Of a stretch of DNA of 64,000 bases, positions 30,073-41,322 are shown piece by piece. The stretch is from Leishmania mexicana MHOM/GT/2001/U1103 (Eukaryota; Euglenozoa; Kinetoplastea; Trypanosomatida; Trypanosomatidae). The notes below the pieces were generated by a model, which made no database searches, had not been told where the DNA came from, and worked only from the letters and a program-made list of their open reading frames with translations. The stretch spans positions 496,001 to 560,000 of the forward strand of contig NC_018320.1 in assembly GCF_000234665.1 (NCBI RefSeq). Reading direction: 5' to 3'. Every line of letters begins with the position of its first letter. Positions within the stretch are counted from its first letter, which is position 1. A program made the translations under genes and the position numbers.

Positions 30073-33000
30073 TCATCGAATGCCATGGGTTTTCGATACA
30101 GATGCGTAGCCGCTGGAGACGTGATGGGATGCGGCGCTGATGCTGAGGCGGGGGTTCTCTTGGCGCTTCTCCCGGCGCATGCGATACTCCTGTTGACGCT
30201 GCTTCACCTTTACGCGGTGGCGGGTGAGCCGCAGCGCTCGCGCAATGCGCCGCGCACTCTGCGGTGACAGCTGAGCCGTAGTCAGCCCCACCGTCGTCGC
30301 CGCGTCGCGCTCCAGCTCCACGCGCTGATGTACGGTGGCCTTCTCCTCCTTGCTGAGCAGGCCAATCTTTCCAGTGCTGTGCCCTGCTTGCATGTGGCGC
30401 CCTTTGCGGAGGTGTTGCGAAGCAGCGCTCGCCGTTGCCGAGATAGCGGCCTCCACCACAGAGGGCTGAAGTGCCGGGACTGGCAACTTGAGCACTGGCT
30501 GCGCCTCCTGCGACTGCGACGAGCCGTTGCGCGGCGACATCTCCAGCGCTGCCCCGGTGCTGTCGTAGCCGATCGCCTGCGCGCACAGCACCGCACGAGA
30601 AAGCAAGACCCGTGTCGTTCCAGCCAGCACGCCGTCAAATGGACGAGGCGGCTCTGCTGAGTGGCCAGCACCATGCACAGACACCCCATGCACCACAGAT
30701 GACGACCGCGGGCGCCTGCTCCTCGCACCACCGTCGCGGTCCTCCGCGGCGGAGGAAGACGCCTGAGCCGTGGATGTTGCTCGCTGCAAGGCAGGGTCAA
30801 CCATCTGTAGCATGGACGCCACACCCGCCAGCATACGAGGCCCCTGCTGGTGTAGCAGCCGCCGCAACGAGGCGTGCACGATCTTGCGCAGCGCGTAGCG
30901 CAGGTGCAGGATACCTACACCGAAGTCGAACGGGTCTTCCAGGCGAAGAGAAGCGTCTAGCTTTACAGCCGCAGCAGCCGTCGAGTCGGCGAGCTGCCGC
31001 TTCTTGCCCGCACTGCCTTCGCCCTCTTGTTCGGTGTCTGCGCGCCCTTGCTGCATGGCTGCCTGCGCTTGTGACCGGTGAACGGCGACCCGCTCACGCC
31101 GCGCTTCGTCGGCGGCCTTGAGCATCTGAATGGCACGCCGCCACTCAGACGAGTCCAGCGGTCGCATCCAGTTCATGTGCATGGCCACTTCCACCACGGT
31201 GGGGAGGGAGATGGTGAGCGCGGCCAGGGCCTTGCGGTGCGTCAAGGCTGTCGCGTCACTCCACTTCTCGAGGTTGAAGGCGCTCATCACCGCCGCCGAG
31301 TCGCGCGGACCATCTGCGTCGTTGCTGCTGCTACCCCGCTTCGCCGCCGGTTGCGCGGGTGTGTAGAGGGGGTTGGTGGTGTCGATGGCGGAGTCGACCG
31401 TCGTACCTACTTGCACCAACGTCAACTTTCCCTGACGGTTCTCTGTGGGAGGCTGCCCGAATACGTCCGGCCGCATCCGCATCACCGAGTGCAGGAGGTG
31501 GGCGAGGGTCTTCTTGGTTACCAGCACGTCCTGCCGCGCAATGGCGGCAAGGAAGGATATGACAACCTCATTGGGGATGGATCCGGCGGCACCTTGCTCA
31601 GCCGAGGCGATTGTCGGCGGCGCCAAGGCTTGGCGGAACTCCTTGCGCGACGTCAGCTCACTGGCGAGATGCTCACAGTACATGTGAACGGCGCTGTTAC
31701 GGAGCGTGCAGGCCGTCAGCAGCTCCGTGGTCGCCTCCAGAAGCGGTGCCAGTGGGACACCTTGACGAGAGAGGTAGAACTCCAGAGCGAAGGCTACAGG
31801 CAGGAGTGTTGAGGAGGTCACCTTGCTCTCCAGCGATCTGCAGATCGTGCTGCGCACAAACTGTGGGCTCAGGATGGCCAACATGGTTGGACTGCCAACG
31901 AACAGCTCGGGCCGGGCAACGAGGTTGAGTACGCGTGACACGGCAAGCTCGGGCGTGGCCGACAGCGACGCCGCCGCCGATGCAGGGGTGGAGAGCAGCG
32001 CATCCTCAAGCACCGTCGCCGAGGGCACCGAGGCGGTGGTGCTCAAGTGTGTCGCGATGACGTTGACCGCCGGTGCAAACAAGGTGTCGTTGGTGTGGTC
32101 GGTGCGCGTGGCGGATGGGCCGTTGTGCGTAGTCGATGTCGCCGTGGCTGCTGCACTCCGCGTGCGGTGCGCCGGCATCCGTAGGTTTAGCGGCTCACAG
32201 GAGAAGCCGCTCGTGAGAAGTGATTTCACGGCATGCTGCAGCAGCAGGGCGGGAGCTCGGCTCCCCAAACTTGTCACCATGTCCAGCGTGTCCTGCACAA
32301 CCCCGACCACCATGATGCGCACGTGGTCAGCGTAGGAGACGATGGCGGCTGCAGAAGCCGCCGTCGGTGGCGTGGCCCGCAGCGCCTTCGCCGCCGCAGA
32401 TCCCATCGAAGCAGCCGGGTCGGGGGCTTGAAGCAGCGCCACGACCACGTCGGTGGCTGTGTGCGTCAGCGAGTCCGCGTGCCGCACGATGCACCAAAGC
32501 ACATTCAGGAATTGAAGCACTGCGCCTTCAAAGAGGTTGCGGTTCACAAAAATCGGCTGCGTCTGGCGCTCCAGTGCCATGAGTGTGAGCTCACGCGTCA
32601 GGGCCTCGTTCGAGACGAGGAAGGCGGAGGAGGTGGCGGCGGCGCTGCGACCGCCTGGTGGGCGATGCTGCAACACCTGCGCCTGCACCCGCCGACGCAC
32701 CACCTCGACAGAGGCCTTTGGCAGGTCACCGAATATGCCAAGACGTGAGAGGAGAGACAACGTCATCGCCAGCAGATGAACGTAGAGGGCTGCCGCCTGC
32801 AAGTACCGGAGAACCGCCACCTCCTCTGCGCCGTCGACCGTCTTCGTGCTCACCGACGCCGAGGCACTTTCGCCAGAGGCGACCGTGTGCAGCGCCGTTG
32901 TCCACGCGCTGATGTGGCGCCGCTGCTCCTCGGTGAAAAAGTGTCCTGCCACGGCATAGGCGCGGTCGAAGCTCACTGGCAGCCGCCACTGGCGACACAC

Positions 33001-36000
33001 CCGGTCCCATTCGCGCTGCCGCACGCCGCTGTCGGTCGGGTACACAGCCATGCTCTTCTCCATGATGGCCCACACAACCCACGCACTGTCGTCCAGTCGC
33101 GGTCGCAGCAGCCAGTATGCGCGCGCCGTGTACGTCAGAAACACCTCAGCAAACGCCGAAAAGCCGTCCTGCTCCACCTCGGCGCCGCGAACCCTCGCGC
33201 CGTCCACGCTGCCACCATCGCTACCGCCCTTGGCTAGCCACGAGGCTGTCGCTGCGATTTGGCAGGATGTCATTCCGCCACCGTGCGCGTCAAAGGTCTG
33301 CGACAGCCCTTCCGCAGAGCCAGATGCGGCGTGTTCGACGGGGCGTCGGCTCAGCACCTTGAAGATAGTGAGCACCACCGAAATCGGGATCGGGTCCGGC
33401 ATGGCCGCGAGTGCCGCCATGCCAGTTGCTTGCGGGTCAAACTCCAAGGTGCTCGCACGGCCGCCATTCCGCTGCTGAGTGCGGCGATCCTCGCCTGCGT
33501 TCCGCGGCCCCCTCCGGACCCCGCCAGCCTTGGAAAGCAGTCGCGACACATCGTCGTGGCGAGGAAGGTCAAACTCCTCAGCGCACCAGTGGTGCCGCAT
33601 ACTGCGCCCTGCTGCTGCCAACACACTCAGCTCGGCATTCGGCTGCGCACATCTCCTCGTCTGCGCGCGGCCAGCGGCAGCAAACATGTCGACCACGGCG
33701 GCGCCAGACGGTAACGAGCCGTACGGACTGCTGCTGCTGCTGCCGCCGTGACCTGCCCCATCCACACTGCCACGCGTGTGCGTGCTAGCCATCGAGTGCA
33801 AGTCCCGCGACGTTACGGCACGCAGCTCACGGACCTTCGCCAGCTCCGACTCCTGCAGCTGCAGAAAGGTTGACTCGCTTGGGACGAGCAGCTCAGCTGT
33901 CCACTTGGAGGTCATCAGCGCCCATACCTTGTCCTCCGCGGCGGCGGAGACAGTGCCGTGCAGCAGACTCATACAGGCAAAGAGCACCTCGGCCTGCGGG
34001 CGAGCGACGATGTCGCGCAGGGGCACGAGCGAGAGCAGCTCCGTCACGTGACGTTGAAACTCTCGCACGAGACGCAGGAAACCAACGGCCGTCGCAGGAT
34101 CGTCGTCAACGGCGTCTACGGCGCCAACCGCGGCGGCTGGCGCGGTACGTGCCACGCCCGGAATGGAGTTGATGTCCAGTGACGAGCGCCCACCGGCGGC
34201 GCGCACTGTGGCGGCGGCGTGCGCGATGACGGCGTCAACGATAAATGTCACCGGCATTGAGCCGCTCTCCATCACCTCGGCAACGCTGAACGCGGGGTGC
34301 CCCGACGCCACATCTTGGCCCGGGTGCATCAGCAGTGACGATGTGAGACCGTGACCCGCGGCAGGAGAGGCGGCATCGTCCGAGTTGGCGACGCCGGCGT
34401 AGTGCCACTCCTCCTGGCTAGCGCTCTGGTTCAGGCACCGTCTTCGCTCTGCCTCAAAACCGGCGGCGTCCTCGACGACGTGTCGCACGGCAGCGTCCAC
34501 GTCGCACACGACCGGCCCCCCCCCTGCCACGCCGCTCCCGCCGGCGGTCGGCAGCTCCAACGCCGACTCGGTGGCAGCATCGCCTGTCTCGTCCCTTTCC
34601 AGTTTCCCGCCTCGGCCAGAGCTTGGCGGCAGTGCTGCGCACACGGATACAAGCCCGCGCAGCACGGCATTGTACTCGCTCCGCGAGATGACTGTCGCCG
34701 CAACGTTCAACTCGGTTGGTGCTGCATGGATCGCCGCCGCCGCAGCGGAGAGCTTTGCTTTCTTCGACTTCGCGGATCGAGCGGGCGGCGGTGCAGCGGT
34801 GGCTGCGGCAGGGCCAAGGAGCGGCTGACTCAGCTCCGCGGCGAGTCGTGTCCAGACGTAGTGCAGGAGGCTGCGGCCGGGCTCGTAGGCGGCGGCAGAC
34901 TTCACCAACACCTGCAGCGCCACGAGGACGGCCGTCAGATCATCCCGCTCACGCTGGCGCACGGCCAACCGTATCGCCATCCGCTGGGAGCTGTGGGGGT
35001 CCCGCAGGAGAAGCTGCACGCCACGCACGAGCGCAGTGGAGAGCGGGCGGTACACGAGAGACGCCCCCGCTTCGCTTGTGGCGGTGGCAGTGCCCTCTCG
35101 TACCGTGTGAGAGTCGGCTTCTCCATTGGTGGCCGACGGGGTCACCATAGCCGAGATCGCGTCGTCCACCAGCCAGCGTGTGAGCGAGAAGACACGCCCG
35201 ATGGCTTCTGTGCAGCGCGGTGTGAAGAAGCGCTCCTGCGGGTCGCGCGGCACCACGGTGCTGATCGTGGCAACGATACATAACGAGGCCCACAGAAGCT
35301 CTGCCTCCTCCCGCTGACAGCATGCGCGGCGCACCTCTGGAGAGAGGCTGAGAAGCGAGTGAATGGTCGCTGAGACGGTGCCGCACACCTCTGAGATGGC
35401 AGCCTCAACAAGAAGGCGGATGTCCTCCTCCCCGTCGCCCTGCAGGCGGCGGAGGTACAGCAGCGCAGACTCCATGCTGGCGTCGACAAGGCACACAAGG
35501 CAGCTCAGGAAGAAGCGATATTCACGATTGAGGTCCGTGCGCAAGTACGGCATCAGCGCTGCTGTTGCGGCCTCTGCCTCTGCCGCCGTAGCTTCGCCCG
35601 CGGCAGTGCGGAGGCGCTGCTGGGCGGCGTACGCGGCCCACACTTTCATGTAGTAGATCCCCACGTCTTGCTGCCGCGGTGGGGCTGGTAGCCCGGGAGG
35701 GCCGGCAGCTAGCCAGGTGCGGTCAATCGTGCCATCGGCGTTCGTTCGGAAGTGCAACGTGCCGTCTGTGCTGTAAGCCTCCTCGACCACCTCGGTATTT
35801 GCCGCTGTCTCAAGGTCGACTGCGGGGTCGCCGTCGGCCATCTCCGATGTGAGAGCGTCGCATGCGCGGCTTTCCTGCACACCCAGGCCCTGGTACTGCC
35901 GTGCCTCCTCCTGCACGTATGCGGTGGCCTGCTTCAGTCCAAAGGTGGCAACGCGGTACTGATCGCGCGTTGGGTTGCTTAGCAGGCCACGGATCACAGA

Positions 36001-39000
36001 GCGGCGATGGTACCCAAGGAGGGACTCCGTGGTGCCTGCCACGATGTCGGAGAGGCTAAGCAGCGCCCTCAGTATGTTCACCGGGGGCTTGCCGGCGCCG
36101 CGGATGGGCGGCGGAACGGCGCGCAGTTGCGTGAGAATCGCCGTGGTGGCCACCGCTTGCACGGCTTCAGGGATGTGACGGTGGCGCTTCAGCTCGATCT
36201 TCACGACTGTCTCCGCAATGTTGCACGCCCACGTCACCATCGCCCACACGCTCCTGCTGCTGAGGTAGCCAACGAAGTCCAGCAGCACCAGCGGCGCGGT
36301 CTCGCTGACGGTAGCCGCGGAAGCCGCCAAGCTAGACGAGGGGGACGGCGGCGACGGCCTCGGCACAGCCTGAACAGCGAGCGGCACCGCCTCATCCTTT
36401 GCGGGCCGGGGCAGCACGAAAGACTCTAGCTCATCGTCGCTGAGGCGGGATAGGCGCTCCTGCACGCGCAGGTGCTGCTCCATAAACCGCACGAGAAAGC
36501 CCAGCTGGCGAGTGTTGTTGGGTTTTGCCGCCATGAACGGCGCCACCTCGGCACTGGCTCGGAGGGCGGGGATCATTATCCTGCCGAACGCCTGCACTCC
36601 CTCGTAGGAAACCTGCAGATGCGCCAGCAACTCGCGCGTGTCTACTGTTAGGTCTTCGGCGATGCCTTTGTGGCTTACTGGCCGCGCGGCGTCCCAGTCG
36701 CGCCGACCAAACCGCACCTGCTCGTCCAACGCTGCGATGTACGCCGACAGCGCAGATGTCGTGCCCTCGGCAACCTCCGCGATGCCGGACTGCAGGCTGC
36801 GCGGCGCCCCCAGCAGAGCCTCGCTGCGGTCGAGCAGGGCGAGAAACAACGGCTCGCGGCCTCCGGTGAAGGCCGCTGCCCACTCCCTTGCTGCCGCCGC
36901 GACGTCCGTTCCGTGCGACGGCCGCTGAAGCGCGGCGATGTCGTCAAGGCTCGGCAAAACCGGCGGAGGCAGCCCGTAGTCAGGGGCCCGCTTCCTACCG
37001 CCCCTTCCTGCCGTCCGAATGCAGTAGAGGCTCACCTGCAGCAGCACCTGATTCCACGGCGTCCGCACAACCTCCATTACGGACATCTGCGGATTCGCGG
37101 CGTAGCGGGACAGCTGGGAGAGCAGTCCCAGAGTCGCCTCGCACATGTCGGCGTGTGTGGCAGCGTTGTGCGTGGACCGGGACCGGTGCAGGCCAGCCAC
37201 CACCACAGGCAGAACAGAGGGCAGGAGGTACATATCGGCCCACTCCACCAGCGACGCGAGTGTCGCCTTCAGGCGCACATGAACCTCAAACAGCTCCCCC
37301 ACAAATGTGGCATAGCAGCAGAGCAGCCGTAGTGCGCCGTTGTCGCGCAGCAGATCGAGCACACCCTGGTGCAGTTGCATGACCTCGTCGTGCTGCACCT
37401 CGGCCAGTCCCGCCATCCGGTGCACACGGAAGCCTTTCTGCGCTGCGTCCCTGCGTTGACGCCACTGGCTCGCGAGAACTGAGAGACTGCGCAGCAGGGC
37501 GACCGCGGTCACCTGCTTCGCAGAAAGTGGGAGCGCCTCGGAGGTGAACGGGGTCTGCAAGACACGCAGCATCTCCAGTGCGTTGGCTAGCACCACATCA
37601 GCATACTGCCGGCACGATACATGCAGCAGCGACAGATCCTTGACGATGGCCCTCGTCCACCGTACCGCGAAAGTGTCCATGGCCACCGAGACAAACCGCG
37701 GACGCGGCAGCTGCGGGACTGCGGCGCCTGACCGGAACACGATCAGTGGGTAGCGGAGCTGCTGCAGCAGCTGCCATGCAACTTGCGCGCCTTCCCATGG
37801 TAGCGAGTTCCCGGTCAGCAGAATCGAGGCCCCGATAGTGAGGACGTGTATAAAGGCTTGCCGCTGGTGCACGTGGTCCAGAGGTGCTCGCTTTCCAGCC
37901 GTGACATCCTGCGGCGTCCGAAACGAAAGGTGCGCCCTGTGGCTCACGTGCTCGATTCGCAGCAGTGCCTGGGCAACGGAGACGAGCACGTGATGGAGGG
38001 ACTCGAAGAGGGACAGGCCGAGCTGCTCTTGCGCGCTTTGAAGTGTGCACAGCACCCGCCGGAGCGTCTCCTCTTGTACGGGTGCCCGCGCCGAGGACGA
38101 GGTCGCCGCCGCACGGCGCTGGCTGGAGTTGCTGTTGATGCCAGATGCGGCCACCGCAGCAGTGCCGACGAGAGACGCCACGGCGACCGGAAGGGCGTTG
38201 CGGAGAAACGTTGTGCGGTTGACTTGCTCGTCACGGGCCGCGTCGCTCGCCGCCCCCGCCGCTGGAGGGAGGTCGTACAGGAGGCGCCACAGCTCACTCT
38301 GGGAGTGCACGATGGCGGCCCAGGCCTCTTCCAAGCAGCTCTGACGCCGCACTACATCAAGGCGGAAGAGTGTGCTAAGGGCGATAGGCGTCTCACTCGA
38401 CAGCACCAGCGTCTGGAAGATGGGACTCGTGTAGCGATCTGCCGCCGCCGCCGAGGTGACCCGGCCATGACGGACGGGACACGCACCCGCTGCGTGACCA
38501 TCCGCGCCGCCGCGAGTGCTGCCAAAAACGCCTGTCACAGAGGAGGCGTATCTAGCCGCGAGACCAGCGCTGGTGTGGCTGCGCGATTCAAAGCGCGAAC
38601 GGGCCGCGCTGCCGACTCCGTTCGTGTCCCCCCGCGCCGATGTTCCCTGACTCTCTCGAACGAGAACGCCGCCGTCAGACTCGTGCGGTGACTTGTAGAA
38701 GAGGGAGCGCTTGCCACGCTGGCGACGCAGGGGCGGCGGGGCATCAGCAGCGAGCCCGTTGTCGTTGTCCAGAGCGTAATGTGCCTCCATCGTCCCTGCC
38801 GCTCCTGCGGTTGCGGTGCCAAAGGCACCGGCTTCGCCGGCCTTCCCTGCGTCGTTACCGTTACTTATGCTGTCCTCGTCGCCAAGGGGCGATGCGTCGC
38901 TTCCTGCAGATGCCGGCCTCATGGTGAGCAGCTGTTGCGCTCCACGACTTCGCTCATATTCACGCCGGTCGAAGCGCAACGCGTCGCGCAGCACCGCCGC

Positions 39001-41322
39001 TGCGCGATTTAGCAGCTCCTTCACGGGCTCTGCCGTGCGGACAGCATCCGCGCCACTACCGCCGCCGCTGCTGACAAGTATCATGCACAGCTGCAGGGAG
39101 TCCGTGGCGGTGCTGATCCACAGCGGTAGCATCCGCAGCCACCACACGACTGCCGCCGCACCCTCGTTCCGCACCTGCTCCTGCTGCTGCTCCCAATGCC
39201 GGACCACAGCATCCCAGACTCGCAGAGGTGACGCTGCCATGGCGCAACGATCTGCCAGCTCCCGCGCCGCCTCACTGTCACTGTCGTCGCCGTCTTGCTC
39301 CCTTGCACAGTCCGCCGCTGCTGGTGCGATGACCTGATGCGCATCTGCGTCCGCCTCGCCATCACCCAGCACCAGTTCGCGTGGCGTGGCCGAGTGCGTC
39401 TCCCCAGCAGTGTAGCGCTGCTTGGATGGTGTGGGGTTCGGTGTCGCGGCGGCTACGACGACTCGATGATACGACGGAAACAGAAGTGCGTAGGTGGGTA
39501 GAAGGGCGTGGTACACCATGATGACGTCCAGGAGGGCCTCTTGCTGCGCTACAGCAGCGAGAGAAAATGCCGCTGTGCCGCGACTGTACAGCTGCGTAGC
39601 GAGCAGCAGGGGCACCTCGAGACGCTGCGCCATCGAAAAGTCGATGAGGGCGGCAAGGCCGCGAAGGTGGTGAGCGTCCACGACGATAGGTGACATCCTC
39701 GCTTTGCCACCCTGAGCGTCGGCCGCAGCGTCCGTGATGTGATCGACCGCGGTGGTCTTTGCATGGTGGAAGCAGTACGTCTGTGTGTGCAGGTGGTCCA
39801 GCAGGGCCACGGCAAACAACCACCTGACATCATCCAGCGTAAGGGTCGCGGTCGCTGCGGCGCCGCGGAGAGCGTCCCAGCGAAGCGCGCGCCGCGCCAC
39901 GCAAACGGCAGCCGCTGCTGCAGCCGCACCTGCACCGCCTTCGCCTGCGTCGCAGCACAAGTGAATGATCCACGCGTGGACCAGGTGCAGCTCTTGCCCA
40001 ACGCGTTCGAGGGTGTTCTGCAAGGTGTCCTCAACGTTCGTGTCTTTCGGCGCCCGAGACGACTTGCGCTTGCGAGAGGAGCCGCCGGTGGCTCTGCTTC
40101 CCTTTGCGGCGGCGGCAGCGTCGCGGCGACACTGCCGTCGCATGACGTGGAGAACATGGCTGTTGACGGCCCGACACTCTTTATCGACTGCGCGCAGCAC
40201 GACCGCAGCCTGCCCTTGCACCTTGCCGAGCAGATCGTGCCGCTGCGTCGCGGTCGCGTGCTCATCATAGAGCTCTCTCAAGAGGCGCTCGCACAGATCG
40301 AGAAAGGACGTCTCCAGCCAGCGTAGCGGTGCCGTCTCCTCGACGGCAATGGTCCGCTGCGCCACCGAGCTCACGGCTGTGGGTGCGGCGATGATTGCCA
40401 AGGGTGAGCAGAGAAAGGACGAGGACAGCGGTGCCCCCGCGATGGGAATCGAGGACGAGCCGGAGAACACAGGCAGAGCCGGCGCGGTGGCCGCGCTGAC
40501 GCGCGTGCGCCACTTCTGCGGTGTTGAGTGCAGTGTCAAGGCGAAGGTATTGGCGAATACGCGAAGCGCCTGGGCCACCGACAGCTGCGCCGTCGTCGAT
40601 GGGGCGGCTGTGGCGCCGCAGTGAGCACGCTGGACAGGCGATGGTAGCTTGACACACAGTTTAGATGGTGCGACGGCAGGGCTGCTTTCAGCGTCCCTGC
40701 TGCCTGCAACAGGGGGCGCATTCGTGCTGGTGATGTTAACTGCTTCCAAAGCGAGACGCGGTGCGTGGGCACGGCAGTCCTCCCCTGCTGTGCTCTGCAT
40801 CGCACTGTGGGCGCCAGCAAGAAGAGAGTAACGTAGCTTCGCAAGGCGCAGACGCTCCTGCTTCTGTTCTGCGTCGTGGACAGTGCCCAGCGTCACATGT
40901 GCGAACAACGTGCCGCCGCCACCACTGCCACTGGTGGTCGCCTGCGTGACAGCCTCTTCCTCTGCCACCTTGAGTGGTGAAGCATCCTCTTGGTGCTGCT
41001 GCTGAGCGTTTCCGTTCGCGGGACTTCGCGGCTCGGGATCTTGTAAGGGGGCTCGTGCAGCGTCACAGCTTGCCGCCACTGTCTGGTCCGGCGCGGACGC
41101 ACCCGACGCGTCCGCCTTAGCGGAGCTCTTCCGTGCGGAGGAGCGACGCCGTTGTGCTGCAAAGGCGGGCCTGCTCTGGTCCATCACAGACCGGCGTTGT
41201 TGACGCAGCGCCGCAGCCGCTAGCACTGCGGGGCTGGTGATGACGGTGCCGGTAGCCGGCGCCATAACAGCCGCCGTCGCTACATCTGCGAGCGCACAGG
41301 CGAGAGCACGGCGAGGCCGCAT
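30073..41322 (-). CDS. giant hypothetical protein (3749 aa)
   Basis: A single uninterrupted frame of 3750 codons from the ATG at 41320-41322 (MRPRRALACALADVATAAVM). No family is recognised. The first 70 residues are rich in Ala and Arg with one acidic residue, compatible with a mitochondrial presequence, but RRRSSARKSSAK could also be nuclear. Most of the chain looks alpha-helical (many Ala/Leu/Arg segments such as LVACALEMLRVLQT-like helices), suggesting a long helical-repeat scaffold, with low-complexity insertions. A basic KRKSSRAPK patch lies in the N-terminal part. The C-terminus is a strongly basic helix (RVKVKQRQQEYRMRREKRQ), fitting RNA, ribosome or chromatin contact. No transmembrane segment, nucleotide-binding loop or catalytic motif is seen. 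A putative splice acceptor lies 18-19 bases upstream. Confidence 0.85.
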   Translation of the reverse strand: MRPRRALACALADVATAAVMAPATGTVITSPAVLAAAALRQQRRSVMDQSRPAFAAQRRRSSARKSSAKADASGASAPDQTVAASCDAARAPLQDPEPRSPANGNAQQQHQEDASPLKVAEEEAVTQATTSGSGGGGTLFAHVTLGTVHDAEQKQERLRLAKLRYSLLAGAHSAMQSTAGEDCRAHAPRLALEAVNITSTNAPPVAGSRDAESSPAVAPSKLCVKLPSPVQRAHCGATAAPSTTAQLSVAQALRVFANTFALTLHSTPQKWRTRVSAATAPALPVFSGSSSIPIAGAPLSSSFLCSPLAIIAAPTAVSSVAQRTIAVEETAPLRWLETSFLDLCERLLRELYDEHATATQRHDLLGKVQGQAAVVLRAVDKECRAVNSHVLHVMRRQCRRDAAAAAKGSRATGGSSRKRKSSRAPKDTNVEDTLQNTLERVGQELHLVHAWIIHLCCDAGEGGAGAAAAAAAVCVARRALRWDALRGAAATATLTLDDVRWLFAVALLDHLHTQTYCFHHAKTTAVDHITDAAADAQGGKARMSPIVVDAHHLRGLAALIDFSMAQRLEVPLLLATQLYSRGTAAFSLAAVAQQEALLDVIMVYHALLPTYALLFPSYHRVVVAAATPNPTPSKQRYTAGETHSATPRELVLGDGEADADAHQVIAPAAADCAREQDGDDSDSEAARELADRCAMAASPLRVWDAVVRHWEQQQEQVRNEGAAAVVWWLRMLPLWISTATDSLQLCMILVSSGGGSGADAVRTAEPVKELLNRAAAVLRDALRFDRREYERSRGAQQLLTMRPASAGSDASPLGDEDSISNGNDAGKAGEAGAFGTATAGAAGTMEAHYALDNDNGLAADAPPPLRRQRGKRSLFYKSPHESDGGVLVRESQGTSARGDTNGVGSAARSRFESRSHTSAGLAARYASSVTGVFGSTRGGADGHAAGACPVRHGRVTSAAAADRYTSPIFQTLVLSSETPIALSTLFRLDVVRRQSCLEEAWAAIVHSQSELWRLLYDLPPAAGAASDAARDEQVNRTTFLRNALPVAVASLVGTAAVAASGINSNSSQRRAAATSSSARAPVQEETLRRVLCTLQSAQEQLGLSLFESLHHVLVSVAQALLRIEHVSHRAHLSFRTPQDVTAGKRAPLDHVHQRQAFIHVLTIGASILLTGNSLPWEGAQVAWQLLQQLRYPLIVFRSGAAVPQLPRPRFVSVAMDTFAVRWTRAIVKDLSLLHVSCRQYADVVLANALEMLRVLQTPFTSEALPLSAKQVTAVALLRSLSVLASQWRQRRDAAQKGFRVHRMAGLAEVQHDEVMQLHQGVLDLLRDNGALRLLCCYATFVGELFEVHVRLKATLASLVEWADMYLLPSVLPVVVAGLHRSRSTHNAATHADMCEATLGLLSQLSRYAANPQMSVMEVVRTPWNQVLLQVSLYCIRTAGRGGRKRAPDYGLPPPVLPSLDDIAALQRPSHGTDVAAAAREWAAAFTGGREPLFLALLDRSEALLGAPRSLQSGIAEVAEGTTSALSAYIAALDEQVRFGRRDWDAARPVSHKGIAEDLTVDTRELLAHLQVSYEGVQAFGRIMIPALRASAEVAPFMAAKPNNTRQLGFLVRFMEQHLRVQERLSRLSDDELESFVLPRPAKDEAVPLAVQAVPRPSPPSPSSSLAASAATVSETAPLVLLDFVGYLSSRSVWAMVTWACNIAETVVKIELKRHRHIPEAVQAVATTAILTQLRAVPPPIRGAGKPPVNILRALLSLSDIVAGTTESLLGYHRRSVIRGLLSNPTRDQYRVATFGLKQATAYVQEEARQYQGLGVQESRACDALTSEMADGDPAVDLETAANTEVVEEAYSTDGTLHFRTNADGTIDRTWLAAGPPGLPAPPRQQDVGIYYMKVWAAYAAQQRLRTAAGEATAAEAEAATAALMPYLRTDLNREYRFFLSCLVCLVDASMESALLYLRRLQGDGEEDIRLLVEAAISEVCGTVSATIHSLLSLSPEVRRACCQREEAELLWASLCIVATISTVVPRDPQERFFTPRCTEAIGRVFSLTRWLVDDAISAMVTPSATNGEADSHTVREGTATATSEAGASLVYRPLSTALVRGVQLLLRDPHSSQRMAIRLAVRQRERDDLTAVLVALQVLVKSAAAYEPGRSLLHYVWTRLAAELSQPLLGPAAATAAPPPARSAKSKKAKLSAAAAAIHAAPTELNVAATVISRSEYNAVLRGLVSVCAALPPSSGRGGKLERDETGDAATESALELPTAGGSGVAGGGPVVCDVDAAVRHVVEDAAGFEAERRRCLNQSASQEEWHYAGVANSDDAASPAAGHGLTSSLLMHPGQDVASGHPAFSVAEVMESGSMPVTFIVDAVIAHAAATVRAAGGRSSLDINSIPGVARTAPAAAVGAVDAVDDDPATAVGFLRLVREFQRHVTELLSLVPLRDIVARPQAEVLFACMSLLHGTVSAAAEDKVWALMTSKWTAELLVPSESTFLQLQESELAKVRELRAVTSRDLHSMASTHTRGSVDGAGHGGSSSSSPYGSLPSGAAVVDMFAAAGRAQTRRCAQPNAELSVLAAAGRSMRHHWCAEEFDLPRHDDVSRLLSKAGGVRRGPRNAGEDRRTQQRNGGRASTLEFDPQATGMAALAAMPDPIPISVVLTIFKVLSRRPVEHAASGSAEGLSQTFDAHGGGMTSCQIAATASWLAKGGSDGGSVDGARVRGAEVEQDGFSAFAEVFLTYTARAYWLLRPRLDDSAWVVWAIMEKSMAVYPTDSGVRQREWDRVCRQWRLPVSFDRAYAVAGHFFTEEQRRHISAWTTALHTVASGESASASVSTKTVDGAEEVAVLRYLQAAALYVHLLAMTLSLLSRLGIFGDLPKASVEVVRRRVQAQVLQHRPPGGRSAAATSSAFLVSNEALTRELTLMALERQTQPIFVNRNLFEGAVLQFLNVLWCIVRHADSLTHTATDVVVALLQAPDPAASMGSAAAKALRATPPTAASAAAIVSYADHVRIMVVGVVQDTLDMVTSLGSRAPALLLQHAVKSLLTSGFSCEPLNLRMPAHRTRSAAATATSTTHNGPSATRTDHTNDTLFAPAVNVIATHLSTTASVPSATVLEDALLSTPASAAASLSATPELAVSRVLNLVARPELFVGSPTMLAILSPQFVRSTICRSLESKVTSSTLLPVAFALEFYLSRQGVPLAPLLEATTELLTACTLRNSAVHMYCEHLASELTSRKEFRQALAPPTIASAEQGAAGSIPNEVVISFLAAIARQDVLVTKKTLAHLLHSVMRMRPDVFGQPPTENRQGKLTLVQVGTTVDSAIDTTNPLYTPAQPAAKRGSSSNDADGPRDSAAVMSAFNLEKWSDATALTHRKALAALTISLPTVVEVAMHMNWMRPLDSSEWRRAIQMLKAADEARRERVAVHRSQAQAAMQQGRADTEQEGEGSAGKKRQLADSTAAAAVKLDASLRLEDPFDFGVGILHLRYALRKIVHASLRRLLHQQGPRMLAGVASMLQMVDPALQRATSTAQASSSAAEDRDGGARSRRPRSSSVVHGVSVHGAGHSAEPPRPFDGVLAGTTRVLLSRAVLCAQAIGYDSTGAALEMSPRNGSSQSQEAQPVLKLPVPALQPSVVEAAISATASAASQHLRKGRHMQAGHSTGKIGLLSKEEKATVHQRVELERDAATTVGLTTAQLSPQSARRIARALRLTRHRVKVKQRQQEYRMRREKRQENPRLSISAASHHVSSGYASVSKTHGIR

